A DNA stretch of 32,602 bases from Lactococcus hircilactis (GCF_009601015.1 NZ_WITJ01000017.1:1-32602), one strand, 5' to 3'. Counted from the first letter of the stretch, positions 24,908 to 32,212 are shown. The notes: generated from the letters alone by a model not told the origin. Numbers and translations: made by a program.

Positions 24908-25402
24908 ATTCTGTAAACCCTTGAAAAACCTCACTTTTTTTTGACGCAAAAGAACAAAAGATTAAAATATATAAGATAAATATATATAAGGCTTCGCCTT
25001 TTTTTATTTTTTTCAAAAATTTAAACCAAAGGTCAAAACCAAAAGATTAAAACCAAAAGATTAAAACCATAAAAGATCATATTTTACGTTCTAAGCGATT
25101 TTCAGCACTTACCCTCATAAACTTTACCTGAATCAGTTTAAAAGCCATAAGAAATGACTATATGGCTTTCTAAGGCACAATAAACTGTTTATAGCTTTGG
25201 ATATAACTTGCTGGTCTTTATCGCTGGAAAGCAAAATGATTAGTTAAAGAGAAAAGCAAGAGATACTCTAAAAGCTCATGTTTTGCTTTCTAAGCCCTTT
25301 TAAGCGTTAGTCGTAATAAGTTTACCTGATTCGTTTTAAAACTTCTTAAAAGCTCTGTAAAGCGTCAAAAAAAGCCTTTGAAACTTTAAAAGGCTTTTAA
25401 AC
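24908..25402. other. Gene-free origin region with AT-rich part and several repeats
   Basis: No convincing gene. After the iterons comes an AT-rich, probably easily melted stretch (24960-25020, TATATAAGATAAATATATAT-like). Then 14-bp tandem repeats AAAACCAAAAGATT occur at 25035-25048 and 25049-25062, with degenerate copies on either side. Then two diverged ~74-bp direct repeats (25071-25144 and 25270-25342) share TTCTAAGC, TTTACCTGA and GTTTTAAAA-like blocks. It ends in the terminator of the TOPRIM gene. Probably part of the replication origin or a primosome/lagging-strand site. Confidence 0.65.
25367..25398 (-). terminator. Terminator of the par-ssb-TOPRIM operon
   Basis: On the minus strand AAAAGCCTTT pairs with AAAGGCTTTT (25370-25379 / 25389-25398) and is followed by a T run, a few bases after the stop at 25403. 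Confidence 0.8.
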
Positions 25403-26347
25403 TTATTTATTTTGTAAAACTTCGTTCCAATCTTTAAATTCTTTTGGTAAATCATTTTGAAAAGGGATATTTTTAAATTCTAAGTGCTCTAACTTATTAC
25501 AGGCTTGTTTTCCAGCAATATCATTATCAAAACAAACGTGCAAAGACTGACAAGTTTCTTTTAAATTTAAGTTTTCTATACCGTATCTAAAAAATGAATA
25601 GACTTTTTCAATCGCAACTCCATTGATAGATATTAACCAAAAATTACCAGTTTCGTTTAATTCTTCTTCAAAAATAGAATAATAACTTAATAAATCAATC
25701 TCACTTTCAAAGAAAAAGATATGTTTTGGTTCGCCACTAAGATAATTAAAACCCCACATTGTATCAGCTTCTGTTGTTGGTGCAACATATTTAAAGAAAT
25801 CTCTTTTAGTATGATATTTCTCTTTTTCTTCGTCTGTGAGTGGGATCGTACCTTGTTTAGAAAAACCTACAACTTTGTCGCCTTTAAACCATTTAAAAAT
25901 GACTTCATTATTTTCATTTTGAGAAATTAAATCATAAGAAAAAAATAGGCGAACAATTTTATTAGGTATTTTTCGTTTTGCAACTAAATAGCGTTGCGTT
26001 TCTAAGGGGACAATAGCTTCTTTAACTTTATAATTAAATTTTTTAGGATAGCTTTTTTTAGGGATCGCTGGAAGAACTTTACCGTCTAAATCTTCACTTA
26101 ATTTTGAGAGTGTTTCTTGTAAAGATAAATTATGCATGATCTGCATATACTGAACAACTCCACCTCGTGAATTTTTTTCAGATGAACGACTATTCCAAAC
26201 AAAATAGTTTTTCCTTTGATTAATTTTTAAACTATCATGATGTTTATGTTGATAGTAGTTATGACCAACACTTTCAAGGGGTTCTCCAATTGAAAGTAAG
26301 TAGTCTACGATCGGTATATTGTAAAAGTCCACTTTGTCTTTTTCCAT
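25403..26347 (-). CDS. TOPRIM-domain (primase-like) plasmid protein
   Basis: A 314-residue protein. Its N-terminal ~100 residues (VDYLLSIGEPLESVGHNYYQHKHHDSLKIN..., then YFVWNSRSSEK and GGVVQYMQ) resemble the DUF3991/primase-like domain. The second half is a TOPRIM domain with the acidic FFFESEIDLLSYYSIF (about residue 212) and DxD in VCFDNDIAGKQA (about 272). Such proteins on Gram-positive conjugative plasmids are thought to act in priming or processing of incoming or replicating DNA. ATG 26347 is chosen (AAGGAAAG about nine bases upstream) over a GTG three codons earlier. It lies 26 bases downstream of ssb in the same operon. It could be a relaxosome/primase partner; no zinc finger is visible. 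Confidence 0.8.
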   Translation of the reverse strand: MEKDKVDFYNIPIVDYLLSIGEPLESVGHNYYQHKHHDSLKINQRKNYFVWNSRSSEKNSRGGVVQYMQIMHNLSLQETLSKLSEDLDGKVLPAIPKKSYPKKFNYKVKEAIVPLETQRYLVAKRKIPNKIVRLFFSYDLISQNENNEVIFKWFKGDKVVGFSKQGTIPLTDEEKEKYHTKRDFFKYVAPTTEADTMWGFNYLSGEPKHIFFFESEIDLLSYYSIFEEELNETGNFWLISINGVAIEKVYSFFRYGIENLNLKETCQSLHVCFDNDIAGKQACNKLEHLEFKNIPFQNDLPKEFKDWNEVLQNK

Positions 26348-26372
26348 AAAAATCACTTTCCTTTATTAATTA

Positions 26373-26753
26373 TTATGCTTTAGTTCTACGCTCCAATGTT
26401 TTTTCTTTTGATTCTTCATTTCTAAAAGTTGAAATTCTTTTCACTTCAAAATATTCTTTTTTACCCTCTGAATTTTCTTTAAAGTAACTGTCATGATAAC
26501 CAATAAGACTAACTAATGATCCTTTTGTCACATATTCTGCAATACGACTGGCAATAGGGTTGTTTTTTGTATCAATTGCGGTGTATTTAATAAAAACAGA
26601 TTCTCTTTCACCAGCTTCATTTTTTTTAAAAGGGTGTTCTTGTGCTAGTGTGATTGAAACAATAGCGTTTCCTGTTTTTTCTGAAATATTAATTTGAGGA
26701 CTGTCTACTAATCTTCCTCTTGCTGTAAATTGATTGTCAGTTGCTATAAACAT
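26373..26753 (-). CDS. ssb: Plasmid single-stranded DNA-binding protein
   Basis: A 126-residue OB-fold SSB. FTARGRLVDSPQI opens the fold, and VSITLAQEHPF, SVFIKYTAIDTKNNPIASRIAEYVTKGSLVSLIGYH are typical central strands; EYFEVKRISTF closes it. It lacks the long acidic tail of chromosomal SSBs, as plasmid and phage versions often do. It coats single strands during conjugative entry and replication. ATG 26753 is chosen because AAGGAGA is five bases upstream; an earlier in-frame ATG at 26798 lies in the preceding gene. It is in the par operon and transcribed from the strand complementary to the predicted transferred strand. Confidence 0.9.
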   Translation of the reverse strand: MFIATDNQFTARGRLVDSPQINISEKTGNAIVSITLAQEHPFKKNEAGERESVFIKYTAIDTKNNPIASRIAEYVTKGSLVSLIGYHDSYFKENSEGKKEYFEVKRISTFRNEESKEKTLERRTKA

Positions 26754-26767
26754 AAAGTTCTCCTTTT

Positions 26768-27133
26768 TTATTGTTTTAGATTTCTTGGTTGAAACCAAAA
26801 ACAGAATGGGGCTAACATACAGTAGTAAGTGATAAATAATAATAATGAGGTGTGATTTTCAAGTGGTTCATGAAAAAAAGTGAGTGGTGCTGTCGCAAAC
26901 ATTAAGCTAAAAATACTGAAAAACCAAATGAAAATATGAACGACACGAATTGATCCACGATTATAATTTGTTGTTTTTTCAAGTCTTCTTTGAATTAAAT
27001 ATTCAAAGGGAAATAGTAGTCTTCTTAATAAGAAATTGCTACTTTTATTGCTAGAACGCATGAGAGCAATTAATGGCAAAAAGTAGATACAACTTATATA
27101 AAAGTAAAGCCATAAGTCCATTATATTTTTCAT
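26768..27133 (-). CDS. Small membrane protein of the par-ssb operon
   Basis: A 121-residue protein with about three hydrophobic segments (about 5-24, 62-80, 92-110) and a basic cytoplasmic loop (LLRRLLFPFEYLIQRRLEK). I recognise no family. The start is at 27133, with GAAAGGAG seven bases upstream. A longer frame reading through the hexamer repeats (giving artificial Asn-Tyr repeats) is rejected. It lies between the parB-like gene and ssb. A role in plasmid establishment or entry exclusion is possible but not shown. Confidence 0.7.
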   Translation of the reverse strand: MKNIMDLWLYFYISCIYFLPLIALMRSSNKSSNFLLRRLLFPFEYLIQRRLEKTTNYNRGSIRVVHIFIWFFSIFSLMFATAPLTFFHEPLENHTSLLLFITYYCMLAPFCFWFQPRNLKQ

Positions 27134-27150
27134 AATAAATCTCCTTTCAT

Positions 27151-27204
27151 AGTTATAACTATAACTACAATTATAATTATAATTGTAATTGTAATTGTAG
27201 TTAC
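27151..27204. repeat. Hexamer-repeat array downstream of parB (centromere-like)
   Basis: Tandem 6-bp units of the form TATAAC, TACAAT, TATAAT, TGTAAT (general form TRYAAY) run for about nine units and overlap the parB stop codon. The same type of array recurs at 28314-28364 on the other side of parAB. Repeats of this kind are bound by ribbon-helix-helix ParB proteins, so they are likely parS sites and operators. Confidence 0.7.
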
Positions 27205-27500
27205 TCAAACAATTCAGGGTGTTCTTCAAAATAGTCTAATAGTGCATTTCTAACTATTGATTTAGCTCCACCTTTTGTTCTTCCTAGTTTTTTACCAGCA
27301 ATTTGTATTGCTTCTTTCATTGCTGGTTCTACTGCAACTGTATATAGAACTTGATTATATTCATCTTGTTCTGTTTTTATAATCTCTGAATAATCACTCC
27401 ATGTTTTATTATTTTTTTCATCATTATTCATAAAACTTTTTGGTTGAGTTAAACCAGAAATTTTTTCTGTATCAACTGCTTTTTTAAATTCTTTTTTCAT
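27201..27500 (-). CDS. Small ParB-type centromere-binding protein (ribbon-helix-helix-like)
   Basis: A 99-residue protein directly downstream of parA (two bases apart). The C-terminal ~45 residues (YTVAVEPAMKEAIQIAGKKLGRTKGGAKSIVRNALLDYFEEHP) look like a ribbon-helix-helix fold. The N-terminal half is charged and likely flexible, as needed to stimulate ParA. It should bind the hexamer arrays on both sides of the operon, acting in segregation and in autorepression. The start has an RBS within the parA end (GGGGTATTAAAA spacing is poor), implying translational coupling. Confidence 0.75.
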   Translation of the reverse strand: MKKEFKKAVDTEKISGLTQPKSFMNNDEKNNKTWSDYSEIIKTEQDEYNQVLYTVAVEPAMKEAIQIAGKKLGRTKGGAKSIVRNALLDYFEEHPELFE

Positions 27501-27502
27501 TT

Positions 27503-28270
27503 TTAATACCCCAATTCTTGAACTAATTTTTCATAATATTTTTTTGCATTTTTATATCGACTATCTTCAATAAGTGCTAATGGTAATTCATAAATTGAAA
27601 CAGCTTCTGAAAAAGCAATTAAATTAGGAATATAAGTATCTGTCATTTTAATATTATGAGCTTGTGCAACTTCTCTTAAATTTTCAAGCATAAATTTATG
27701 AGTTTTTGTATTTAATTGAGTTTTTGTTGGTACGATATATCGAACATTAACATTTTTATCATCTGTAATTTTTAAGGTTGTTTCAGCATTTTTAACTGCA
27801 TAAGTTTCAGGAACTGCTACAACAATTAAATCATCAACAATTTCAACTATATTTTCAAGAACAATATCAACCGCTGGTGCCATATCAAAAATAATATAAT
27901 CATAGTCGTTTTTGACTGATTCAATGAAATTTTTAAGGTGCTTGTTTCTAGTTTTTGGTTCTTCTGACGAAACAGCAATAATAAAATCAGATAATGACTG
28001 ATTACTTGGTATTACATCAAGATAATCATTTACTTTTATAAAGTATTTAGACGCTTTTTTAGCACTCCAATTACTCGTTAGATAAGCTCCTAAAGTTGTT
28101 TGTAATTCATCTGAATCTACACCAAAAGTTAAACTTGTGTGACCTTGTGGATCTCCGTCAATTAACAAAACCTTTTTCTTTTTTAAAGAAAGTACACCAG
28201 CAACATTTGTTGCGGTAGTAGTTTTAGCAACTCCACCTTTATTATTATAAAAAGCAATAACCTTACTCAT
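27503..28270 (-). CDS. parA: ParA partition ATPase
   Basis: A 255-residue ParA/MinD-type ATPase without an N-terminal HTH (type Ib). The deviant Walker A is YNNKGGVAKTTTA (about residues 7-19; alanine replaces the usual glycine before K, common in Gram-positive ParAs). LLIDGDPQGHTS carries the Walker A' aspartate, and YDYIIFDMAP is Walker B. It forms gradients on the nucleoid to separate plasmid copies. ATG 28270 is chosen: AAGGAGG is seven bases upstream. The promoter (TTGTAA at 28322-28327, 17 bases, TATAAT at 28299-28304, minus strand) has its -35 inside the hexamer array. Confidence 0.93.
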   Translation of the reverse strand: MSKVIAFYNNKGGVAKTTTATNVAGVLSLKKKKVLLIDGDPQGHTSLTFGVDSDELQTTLGAYLTSNWSAKKASKYFIKVNDYLDVIPSNQSLSDFIIAVSSEEPKTRNKHLKNFIESVKNDYDYIIFDMAPAVDIVLENIVEIVDDLIVVAVPETYAVKNAETTLKITDDKNVNVRYIVPTKTQLNTKTHKFMLENLREVAQAHNIKMTDTYIPNLIAFSEAVSIYELPLALIEDSRYKNAKKYYEKLVQELGY

Positions 28271-28298
28271 AAGCAAACCTCCTTGTTTATATACTTAT

Positions 28299-28327
28299 AT
28301 TATAACATTTATCAGTTGTAATTACAA
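28299..28327 (-). promoter_or_regulatory. parA promoter overlapping the hexamer array
   Basis: On the minus strand TTGTAA (28322-28327), 17 bases, TATAAT (28299-28304). The -35 lies in the array, so ParB binding should repress it. Confidence 0.7.
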
Positions 28328-28364
28328 CTACAACTACAATTATAACTACAATTATAGTTATAAC
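28314..28364. repeat. Hexamer-repeat array upstream of parA (centromere/operator)
   Basis: Units such as TACAAC, TACAAT, TATAAC and TATAGT continue for about eight units and include the palindrome GTTGTAATTACAAC. It extends into the 3' end of the resolvase gene (stop at 28358). It mirrors the array at 27151-27204. Confidence 0.72.
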
Positions 28365-28930
28365 TTTGTTTTGTTGCTTATTTTATTAAATCTTCTTTTT
28401 TGAGTAGAAACACTAATGCCAGTTTTTCGTTCGATCATCTTGTGTGTCATTCCTTGTTGTTTTAATTCATAAGCTAATTGAATTTGTTCTTCTGTAAATT
28501 TATTGGGTCTACCCTCTTTAAAGTTTGGATTATTTTTTCTTGAATATTCTTTTCCCTCTTGTGTTCTGCTAACAATCATATCTCTTTCAAATTGAGCAAA
28601 GGCACTAAAAATAGTAAAGATTAATTTTCCAGTTGCGGTATTATCTATCACTCCCATATTTAAAATATTTATTTTTATATCCTTATCAAAAAGTTCTTGA
28701 ATAGTTGCTAATGCTTCTCTAGTATTTCTTGCGAAGCGATCTAGCTTTGTAATGATTAAAGTATCTCCTGATTCCAATGTATTTAATAAATTTATAAAGG
28801 CTGGGCGACTATTTGTTGTTCCAGTAAATTTTTCTTGGAAAATTTCTTCTGCACCAGCATTCTTTAATTGTTCGATTTGAGATTCTAGTTTTTGGTCTAT
28901 TGTACTTACTCTAGCATATCCATATTTCAT
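28358..28930 (-). CDS. Second serine resolvase (plasmid backbone)
   Basis: A 190-residue small serine recombinase, related to but clearly different from TnpR at 6274. The catalytic serine is in [11 protein letters not shown] (residue 9). [32 protein letters not shown] and a C-terminal HTH ([21 protein letters not shown]) follow. It probably resolves plasmid multimers at its own res upstream (28945-29020). That site seems to have been the partner in forming the hybrid junction with the transposon. RBS GGAGGGAG is present. It lies upstream of parA, a usual place for plasmid resolvases. Confidence 0.92.
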   Translation of the reverse strand: MKYGYARVSTIDQKLESQIEQLKNAGAEEIFQEKFTGTTNSRPAFINLLNTLESGDTLIITKLDRFARNTREALATIQELFDKDIKINILNMGVIDNTATGKLIFTIFSAFAQFERDMIVSRTQEGKEYSRKNNPNFKEGRPNKFTEEQIQLAYELKQQGMTHKMIERKTGISVSTQKRRFNKISNKTKL

Positions 28931-28944
28931 GATTTTCTCCCTCC

Positions 28945-29030
28945 ACTTATGAGCCTTTGTTATGAGCCTTTAAAACTCCTTTGTTTATAGTATATAAAAA
29001 AATAGCCCATAACTGTTAAGTTATGCATAC
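28945..29030. promoter_or_regulatory. Hybrid resolution site: plasmid res left half joined to transposon res right half
   Basis: Left of the joint are two direct copies of TTATGAGCCTTT (28948-28959 and 28960-28971) and AGCCCATAACT (29004-29014), which share GC(T/C)CATAA-type cores when read on the proper strands. From 29011 onward the sequence is the transposon right end (AACTGTTAAGTTATGCAT). At the first site the left arm is TATGCAAAACT. The shared centre AACTGTTA marks the probable exchange point. Confidence 0.55.
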
Positions 29031-29212
29031 ATATGAGTTTGTTTAATAAGATATTCTATAAACTCAAATGTGCGAAGAAACTAAAAAAGCCCTAAACGAG
29101 CGTTTATGAGGCTTACAAAGAATAGAAATATTGTTTGTTTATGGATTATATAACAAAAAATAAAGTTCAAATCTCTTATATGGATTTTAGGGGGTTATGT
29201 GTACGCTGGGCC
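29011..29212. repeat. 202-bp direct repeat, copy 2 (outer transposon right end with IRR)
   Basis: Identical by eye to 7613-7814. It ends with the outer IRR (29170-29212), followed by the duplicated AGTTA. It contains no tnpA or tnpR, so it is the remnant of a second transposon copy. Confidence 0.92.
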
Positions 29213-29217
29213 AGTTA
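29213..29217. repeat. Right target-site duplication AGTTA
   Basis: This matches 3187-3191 and directly abuts IRR. The next base continues the fetA reading frame (GCG AAA GTG). Confidence 0.93.
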
Positions 29218-29252
29218 GCGAAAGTGGTTGCTGGCAGATTGGAGGTACACGC

Positions 29253-30008
29253 ATGAATTTAGCAGTTAATAATACGTCGCTATTTTTGGCGGCAATGTTA
29301 GTGCTCGTCGCGTTAGGAATTAGTTTGTGGCAGAAACTTGGCTTAGATAGGGACATCGTCATTGGTGTCGTGCGGGCTGTTGTACAACTATTTATCGTGG
29401 GTTACTTGCTAAAGTATATTTTCCGAGTCAACAATTTGTGGCTAACGCTGGCGATGATAGGCTTCATTATCTTCAATGCGGCTTGGAATGCGAAAAAACG
29501 GGGGCCGGGGATTGACCATGCATTAGCCATTTCGTTATTAGCCATTTTTGTTAGTACGGGGGTAACACTCGGCGTCCTCGTGCTATCTGGTGCGATTAAG
29601 TTTGTGCCATCGCAAATGATTCCCATTTCTGGTATGATTGCGTCGAATTCAATGGTCGCAATTGGGCTGGCTTATCGCAGCCTCAATAGTCAGTTTCATG
29701 ACCAGCGGCAAGCTGTGCTTGAACGTTTGGCGTTAGGGGCTGGTCTACTTGATGCTTCGATTGCCATCGTGCGTGAGGCGATTCGTACGGGGATGTCACC
29801 AACCATTGATTCGGCAAAGACTGTGGGTCTAGTCAGTCTGCCAGGGATGATGTCCGGTTTGATCTTTGCAGGGGTCGATCCAGTACGGGCCATTAGGTAT
29901 CAAATTATGGTCACGTTCATGCTCTTATCAGCGACTAGTTTGGGGTCAATAATTGCGTGCTATTTAGCTTACCGTAATTTCTATAATGAACAAAAACAGT
30001 TGAAGTAA
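29253..30008 (+). CDS. fetB: FetB-type ABC exporter permease (YbbM/UPF0014 family)
   Basis: A 251-residue integral membrane protein with about seven hydrophobic segments and family blocks VVRAVVQLFIVGYLLKYIF, MIPISGMIASNSMVAIGLAYRSL and KTVGLVSLPGMMSGLIFAG. Family knowledge: with FetA it forms an ABC exporter involved in iron homeostasis. The start is ATG 29253 (GGAGG seven bases upstream). The longer frame from 29199 begins inside the transposon repeat and is artificial. In the undisturbed operon this ATG overlaps the fetA stop (ATGA). The gene is intact but is now cut off from its promoter and from fetA by 26 kb. Confidence 0.9.
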   Translation: MNLAVNNTSLFLAAMLVLVALGISLWQKLGLDRDIVIGVVRAVVQLFIVGYLLKYIFRVNNLWLTLAMIGFIIFNAAWNAKKRGPGIDHALAISLLAIFVSTGVTLGVLVLSGAIKFVPSQMIPISGMIASNSMVAIGLAYRSLNSQFHDQRQAVLERLALGAGLLDASIAIVREAIRTGMSPTIDSAKTVGLVSLPGMMSGLIFAGVDPVRAIRYQIMVTFMLLSATSLGSIIACYLAYRNFYNEQKQLK

Positions 30009-30009
30009 T

Positions 30010-30043
30010 GACTCCTGATTGCAGTCCCGCGGGGAGTCCTTTA
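30010..30043 (+). terminator. Possible terminator after fetB
   Basis: GACTCC (30010-30015) pairs with GGGAGTC (30032-30038), followed by a short CTTTA. The T run is weak, so termination is uncertain. Confidence 0.4.
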
Positions 30044-30183
30044 TGATGGAAGCTGATCTTTTTTGTCCGAACAGCGTTCGGATTAATTTTACAATCTACC
30101 AGTACGATAAAAATAATTGGTCATTCATTGACAAAAGTGAACCAATTATAGGCAAGGACTGTTCTATTATTGAGGTTAAATAG
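30043..30183 (+). CDS. Small ORF of 46 residues before the integrase fragment
   Basis: ATG ATG GAA at 30043 opens a 46-residue frame (MMEADLFCPNSVRINFTIYQ at the start) ending two bases before the next ATG. No known family and no clear ribosome site. A hairpin TCCGAAC-AGC-GTTCGGA (30067-30083) lies within it. It may be the end of a broken gene or a non-coding leader of the recombinase. Confidence 0.25.
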   Translation: MMEADLFCPNSVRINFTIYQYDKNNWSFIDKSEPIIGKDCSIIEVK

Positions 30184-30185
30184 AT

Positions 30186-30509
30186 ATGCAACAAATCGTA
30201 CTCCCAATCAAAGACTCTAACGTCTTAAAAATGGTGCAAGACACCTTACTAGATAGTTTTCGGGCAGGTCGCCGTAACTACACTATCTTTCAAGTTGGCA
30301 AAGCCACCCTGCTGCGGGTGAGTGATGTGATGACGTTAAAGAAATCCGATGTCTATAATCCAGATGGCTCTGTTAAACACACGGCCTTTATTCATGATAA
30401 AAAGACCGGTAAAGCAAATACACTATATTTAAAGCCCGTGCAACAAGACTTGTTGCAATATCATGATTGGCTAGTCCAACAGAATATTGATGTTATCCTT
30501 AAATCTTAG
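30186..30509 (+). pseudogene. Tyrosine recombinase (phage-integrase type), C-terminally truncated
   Basis: The 107-residue frame shows the start of a small tyrosine recombinase: YTIFQVGKATLLRVSDVMTLKKSDV holds the catalytic arginine (LRVSD) of box I, and HDKKTGKANTLYL the usual strand with lysine. The family is normally about 180-200 residues in this compact form; box II (HxxR), the tryptophan/histidine and the nucleophilic tyrosine are missing. The frame ends after VQQNIDVILKS, where the sequence changes, so the gene is broken and inactive. It probably served an integrated element or plasmid in the ancestor. Confidence 0.75.
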
Positions 30510-30549
30510 AGTCACTATTGTATAAAATTTGAATAGGAAGTTAATAAAA

Positions 30550-30960
30550 ATGACAATAAATTTCAGTATAAGTAAAGATATCGATATTAAGCAATTAGAA
30601 GAATTATATAATGACGTTGGTTGGAGTGCGTATACTCAAGATTTGGAAGTATTAAAGCAAGCTATATTACAATCGTTAGATGTTATAACTGTTTGGAATG
30701 ACGATAAATTAGTAGGGCTTATTAGGGCTATTGGAGACGGATTAACGATTGTGTATATACAAGATATACTTGTTTTGAATGCTTATCAGAATAAGGGTAT
30801 TGCAAGTGAATTATTGCAAAGAATATTAAATAAATACAAAAATGTTCGTCAAAAAGTTCTTTTAACTGAAGAAGCTTCTGATGTTAGATATTTTTATGAA
30901 AAGAATGGTTTCGAATCCTGTGATAAGGGATTGTTAGTTGCGTTTGCTAAAATGAACTAA
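30550..30960 (+). CDS. GNAT-family N-acetyltransferase
   Basis: A 136-residue protein with a GNAT fold: LYNDVGWSAYTQD near the start, LVGLIRAIGDGLTIVYIQDILVLNAYQNKGIASELLQRIL (acetyl-CoA binding region with the Q/RxxGxA-like NKGIAS) in the middle, and YFYEKNGFESC near the end. It transfers an acetyl group from acetyl-CoA to an unknown amine. The start at 30550 is preferred: AGGAAG lies nine bases upstream. A frame starting at 30529 has no ribosome site. It sits directly after the broken recombinase and is followed by a clear terminator, so it is likely a single-gene cassette. Confidence 0.85.
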   Translation: MTINFSISKDIDIKQLEELYNDVGWSAYTQDLEVLKQAILQSLDVITVWNDDKLVGLIRAIGDGLTIVYIQDILVLNAYQNKGIASELLQRILNKYKNVRQKVLLTEEASDVRYFYEKNGFESCDKGLLVAFAKMN

Positions 30961-30972
30961 ATTGTGATCTTG

Positions 30973-30997
30973 AGAGTGGCTTAGCCACTCTTTTTTT
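30973..30997 (+). terminator. Terminator after the acetyltransferase
   Basis: AGAGTGGC-TTA-GCCACTCT is followed by seven T, 12 bases after the stop codon. Confidence 0.88.
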
Positions 30998-31036
30998 GAC
31001 ACGAAGTGTCAATTTTTGCGCTAGCAAAAACAAGCC
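30998..31036. repeat. Two short inverted repeats of unknown role
   Basis: GACAC-GAA-GTGTC (30998-31010) and TTTTTGC-GCTA-GCAAAAA (31014-31031) lie side by side, followed by CAAGCCTCGCAGAGCC. Such paired hairpins are seen near mobilisation and replication sites of small rolling-circle plasmids, but I cannot identify one here. Confidence 0.4.
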
Positions 31037-31061
31037 TCGCAGAGCCTACACTTTACCATGT

Positions 31062-31186
31062 GAAGAAATGGAACGCTCTTCGGCTTTTCGGTGTCTACTG
31101 AAATCAAGGTATTAATGGGAATACCAGCCTAAGATATTTGGAGTTCAGAGAGAACGCGTTTGATTTTCAAACTTCGCAACAGAACC
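31062..31186 (+). mobile_element. Remnant of an IS6-family element (right end)
   Basis: About 125 bp encode the C-terminus of an IS6-type transposase on the plus strand (GTLFGFSVSTEIKVLMGIPA, stop). The terminal repeat follows, ending at 31186 (complement of GGTTCTGTTGCGAAGTTTGA). The ends differ from IS1216 (GCGAAG for GCAAAG). It is related to, but not identical with, the inverted copy at 32254. Confidence 0.8.
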
Positions 31187-31575
31187 GGTTTTCTTTTACC
31201 TTTCATCGGTAGTGTGTCAATATCAAATATTCCTTTAGAAAATAAACGATAAAGTGTTCTCATACCGCATGAAACAGGCCTTTCTTTTCGCCCGATAATG
31301 ACGTCAGGCGTCCAACCAAGAGTGACTTTCTCTTTAATGTAATCTACTTCATGAGCAGGTAATTGAATGACTTTTCTACCACATTTTTTCTTATTTTCTT
31401 TATACTGGTGCCAATAATCAAGAGCAGTCTTGCCTTGCTTGAACTTATTGACTACATTATAAATAGTTTGTATAGCACGTCCCATTCGGTTAGCGATTTC
31501 AACCGGTTTATTATGTTGAAGATAATATGATTCTATCATTGTCAGTTCGTCTATGGTAAGATGTTTGTAGGTCAT
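31187..31575 (-). pseudogene. IS30-family transposase, N-terminal fragment
   Basis: About 129 residues of an IS30-type transposase: the N-terminal HTH (HLTIDELTMIESYYLQHNKPVEIANRMGRAIQTIYNVV-like layout), then the family-typical HEVDYIKEKVTLGWTPDVIIGR and RPVSCGMRTLYRLFSKGIF. The DDE core is missing because the IS6-family end cuts the gene at 31186; the frame then runs on for about 19 residues in the IS6 remnant. It is inactive. The start at 31575 has a GGAG about 11 bases upstream. The outer end of the IS30 element should lie near 31600-31660 but I cannot fix it. Confidence 0.82.
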
Positions 31576-31709
31576 TTATGGTTACACTCCTTTGTTTTCT
31601 TTCGTCGGAAATACAATTTGAGTGTACCATAAATGCCTTTTTATTTTTCTAACTTAATTTTACAATTCGCGTCTTTAAAAAAACGGTAGATAATAACTTT
31701 TTCTTTGCT

Positions 31710-31739
31710 TTGTAAACGGTTTTATGTTATTACTATAGT
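31710..31739 (+). promoter_or_regulatory. Promoter of the cupin gene
   Basis: TTGTAA (31710-31715), 18 bases, TATAGT (31734-31739), then AAGGAGG seven bases before the ATG at 31790. Confidence 0.6.
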
Positions 31740-31789
31740 ATAGATTAATTATTAGAATTAGTCTAATTAAGAACAAGGAGGACTTTCTA

Positions 31790-32212
31790 ATGACATTCGA
31801 TTATAAAGATCATGGCAAAGAAAAATTTATCGTTAACATTGAGGATTATACCAAAGAAAACGAGAATTACCGTACAACAATTTGGACTGGTGAAAAACTT
31901 CAGGTTACATTAATGGCTATTGAACCCGGTGACGATATTGGTTTAGAAGTACACATGGGTATCGATCAATTCCTCCGTATCGAAGAAGGTAAAGGTTTAT
32001 GCCAAATGGGAGATGCCGAAGATAATCTTACATTTGAACAAGAAGTTTCAGATGATGATGTAATTTTAGTACCTGCTGATACTTGGCATAATGTAACCAA
32101 TATTGGTGACAAACCTCTGAAAATTTACTCAATTTATGCAGGTCCTGATCATGTCCCTGGTACAGTACATAAAACGCATGAGGAAGCTAAAAATGATCCT
32201 AATGAAGACTAA
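31790..32212 (+). CDS. Cupin-domain protein
   Basis: A 140-residue single-domain cupin. Motif 1 is GLEVHMGIDQFLRIEEGKG (about 50-68, with metal-binding-type H and E), and motif 2 is DDVILVPADTWHNVTNIGDK (about 90-110, with H). A conserved tail IYSIYAGPDHVPGTVHKT follows. The fold binds a metal and could act as a small enzyme or stress protein; the substrate is unknown. RBS AAGGAGG is seven bases upstream, with its own promoter. It is intact and lies between two inward-facing IS6-family ends, together with the broken IS30 piece. Confidence 0.85.
   Translation: MTFDYKDHGKEKFIVNIEDYTKENENYRTTIWTGEKLQVTLMAIEPGDDIGLEVHMGIDQFLRIEEGKGLCQMGDAEDNLTFEQEVSDDDVILVPADTWHNVTNIGDKPLKIYSIYAGPDHVPGTVHKTHEEAKNDPNED

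Noticed and set aside
27134..27229. Asn-Tyr repeat protein start (NYNYNYN) in front of the small membrane protein
   Set aside because: It is the hexamer array read in one frame. The good ribosome site and ATG lie downstream at 27133.
29199..29252. N-terminal extension of FetB starting inside the transposon repeat (MYAGPVSESG...)
   Set aside because: It is translated from the inverted repeat and the old fetA end. The true fetB start at 29253 has a GGAGG ribosome site and family-like N-terminus.
30061..30085. LexA/DinR box at the GAAC-GTTC hairpin
   Set aside because: The spacer between GAAC and GTTC is three bases, while the Gram-positive SOS box needs four.
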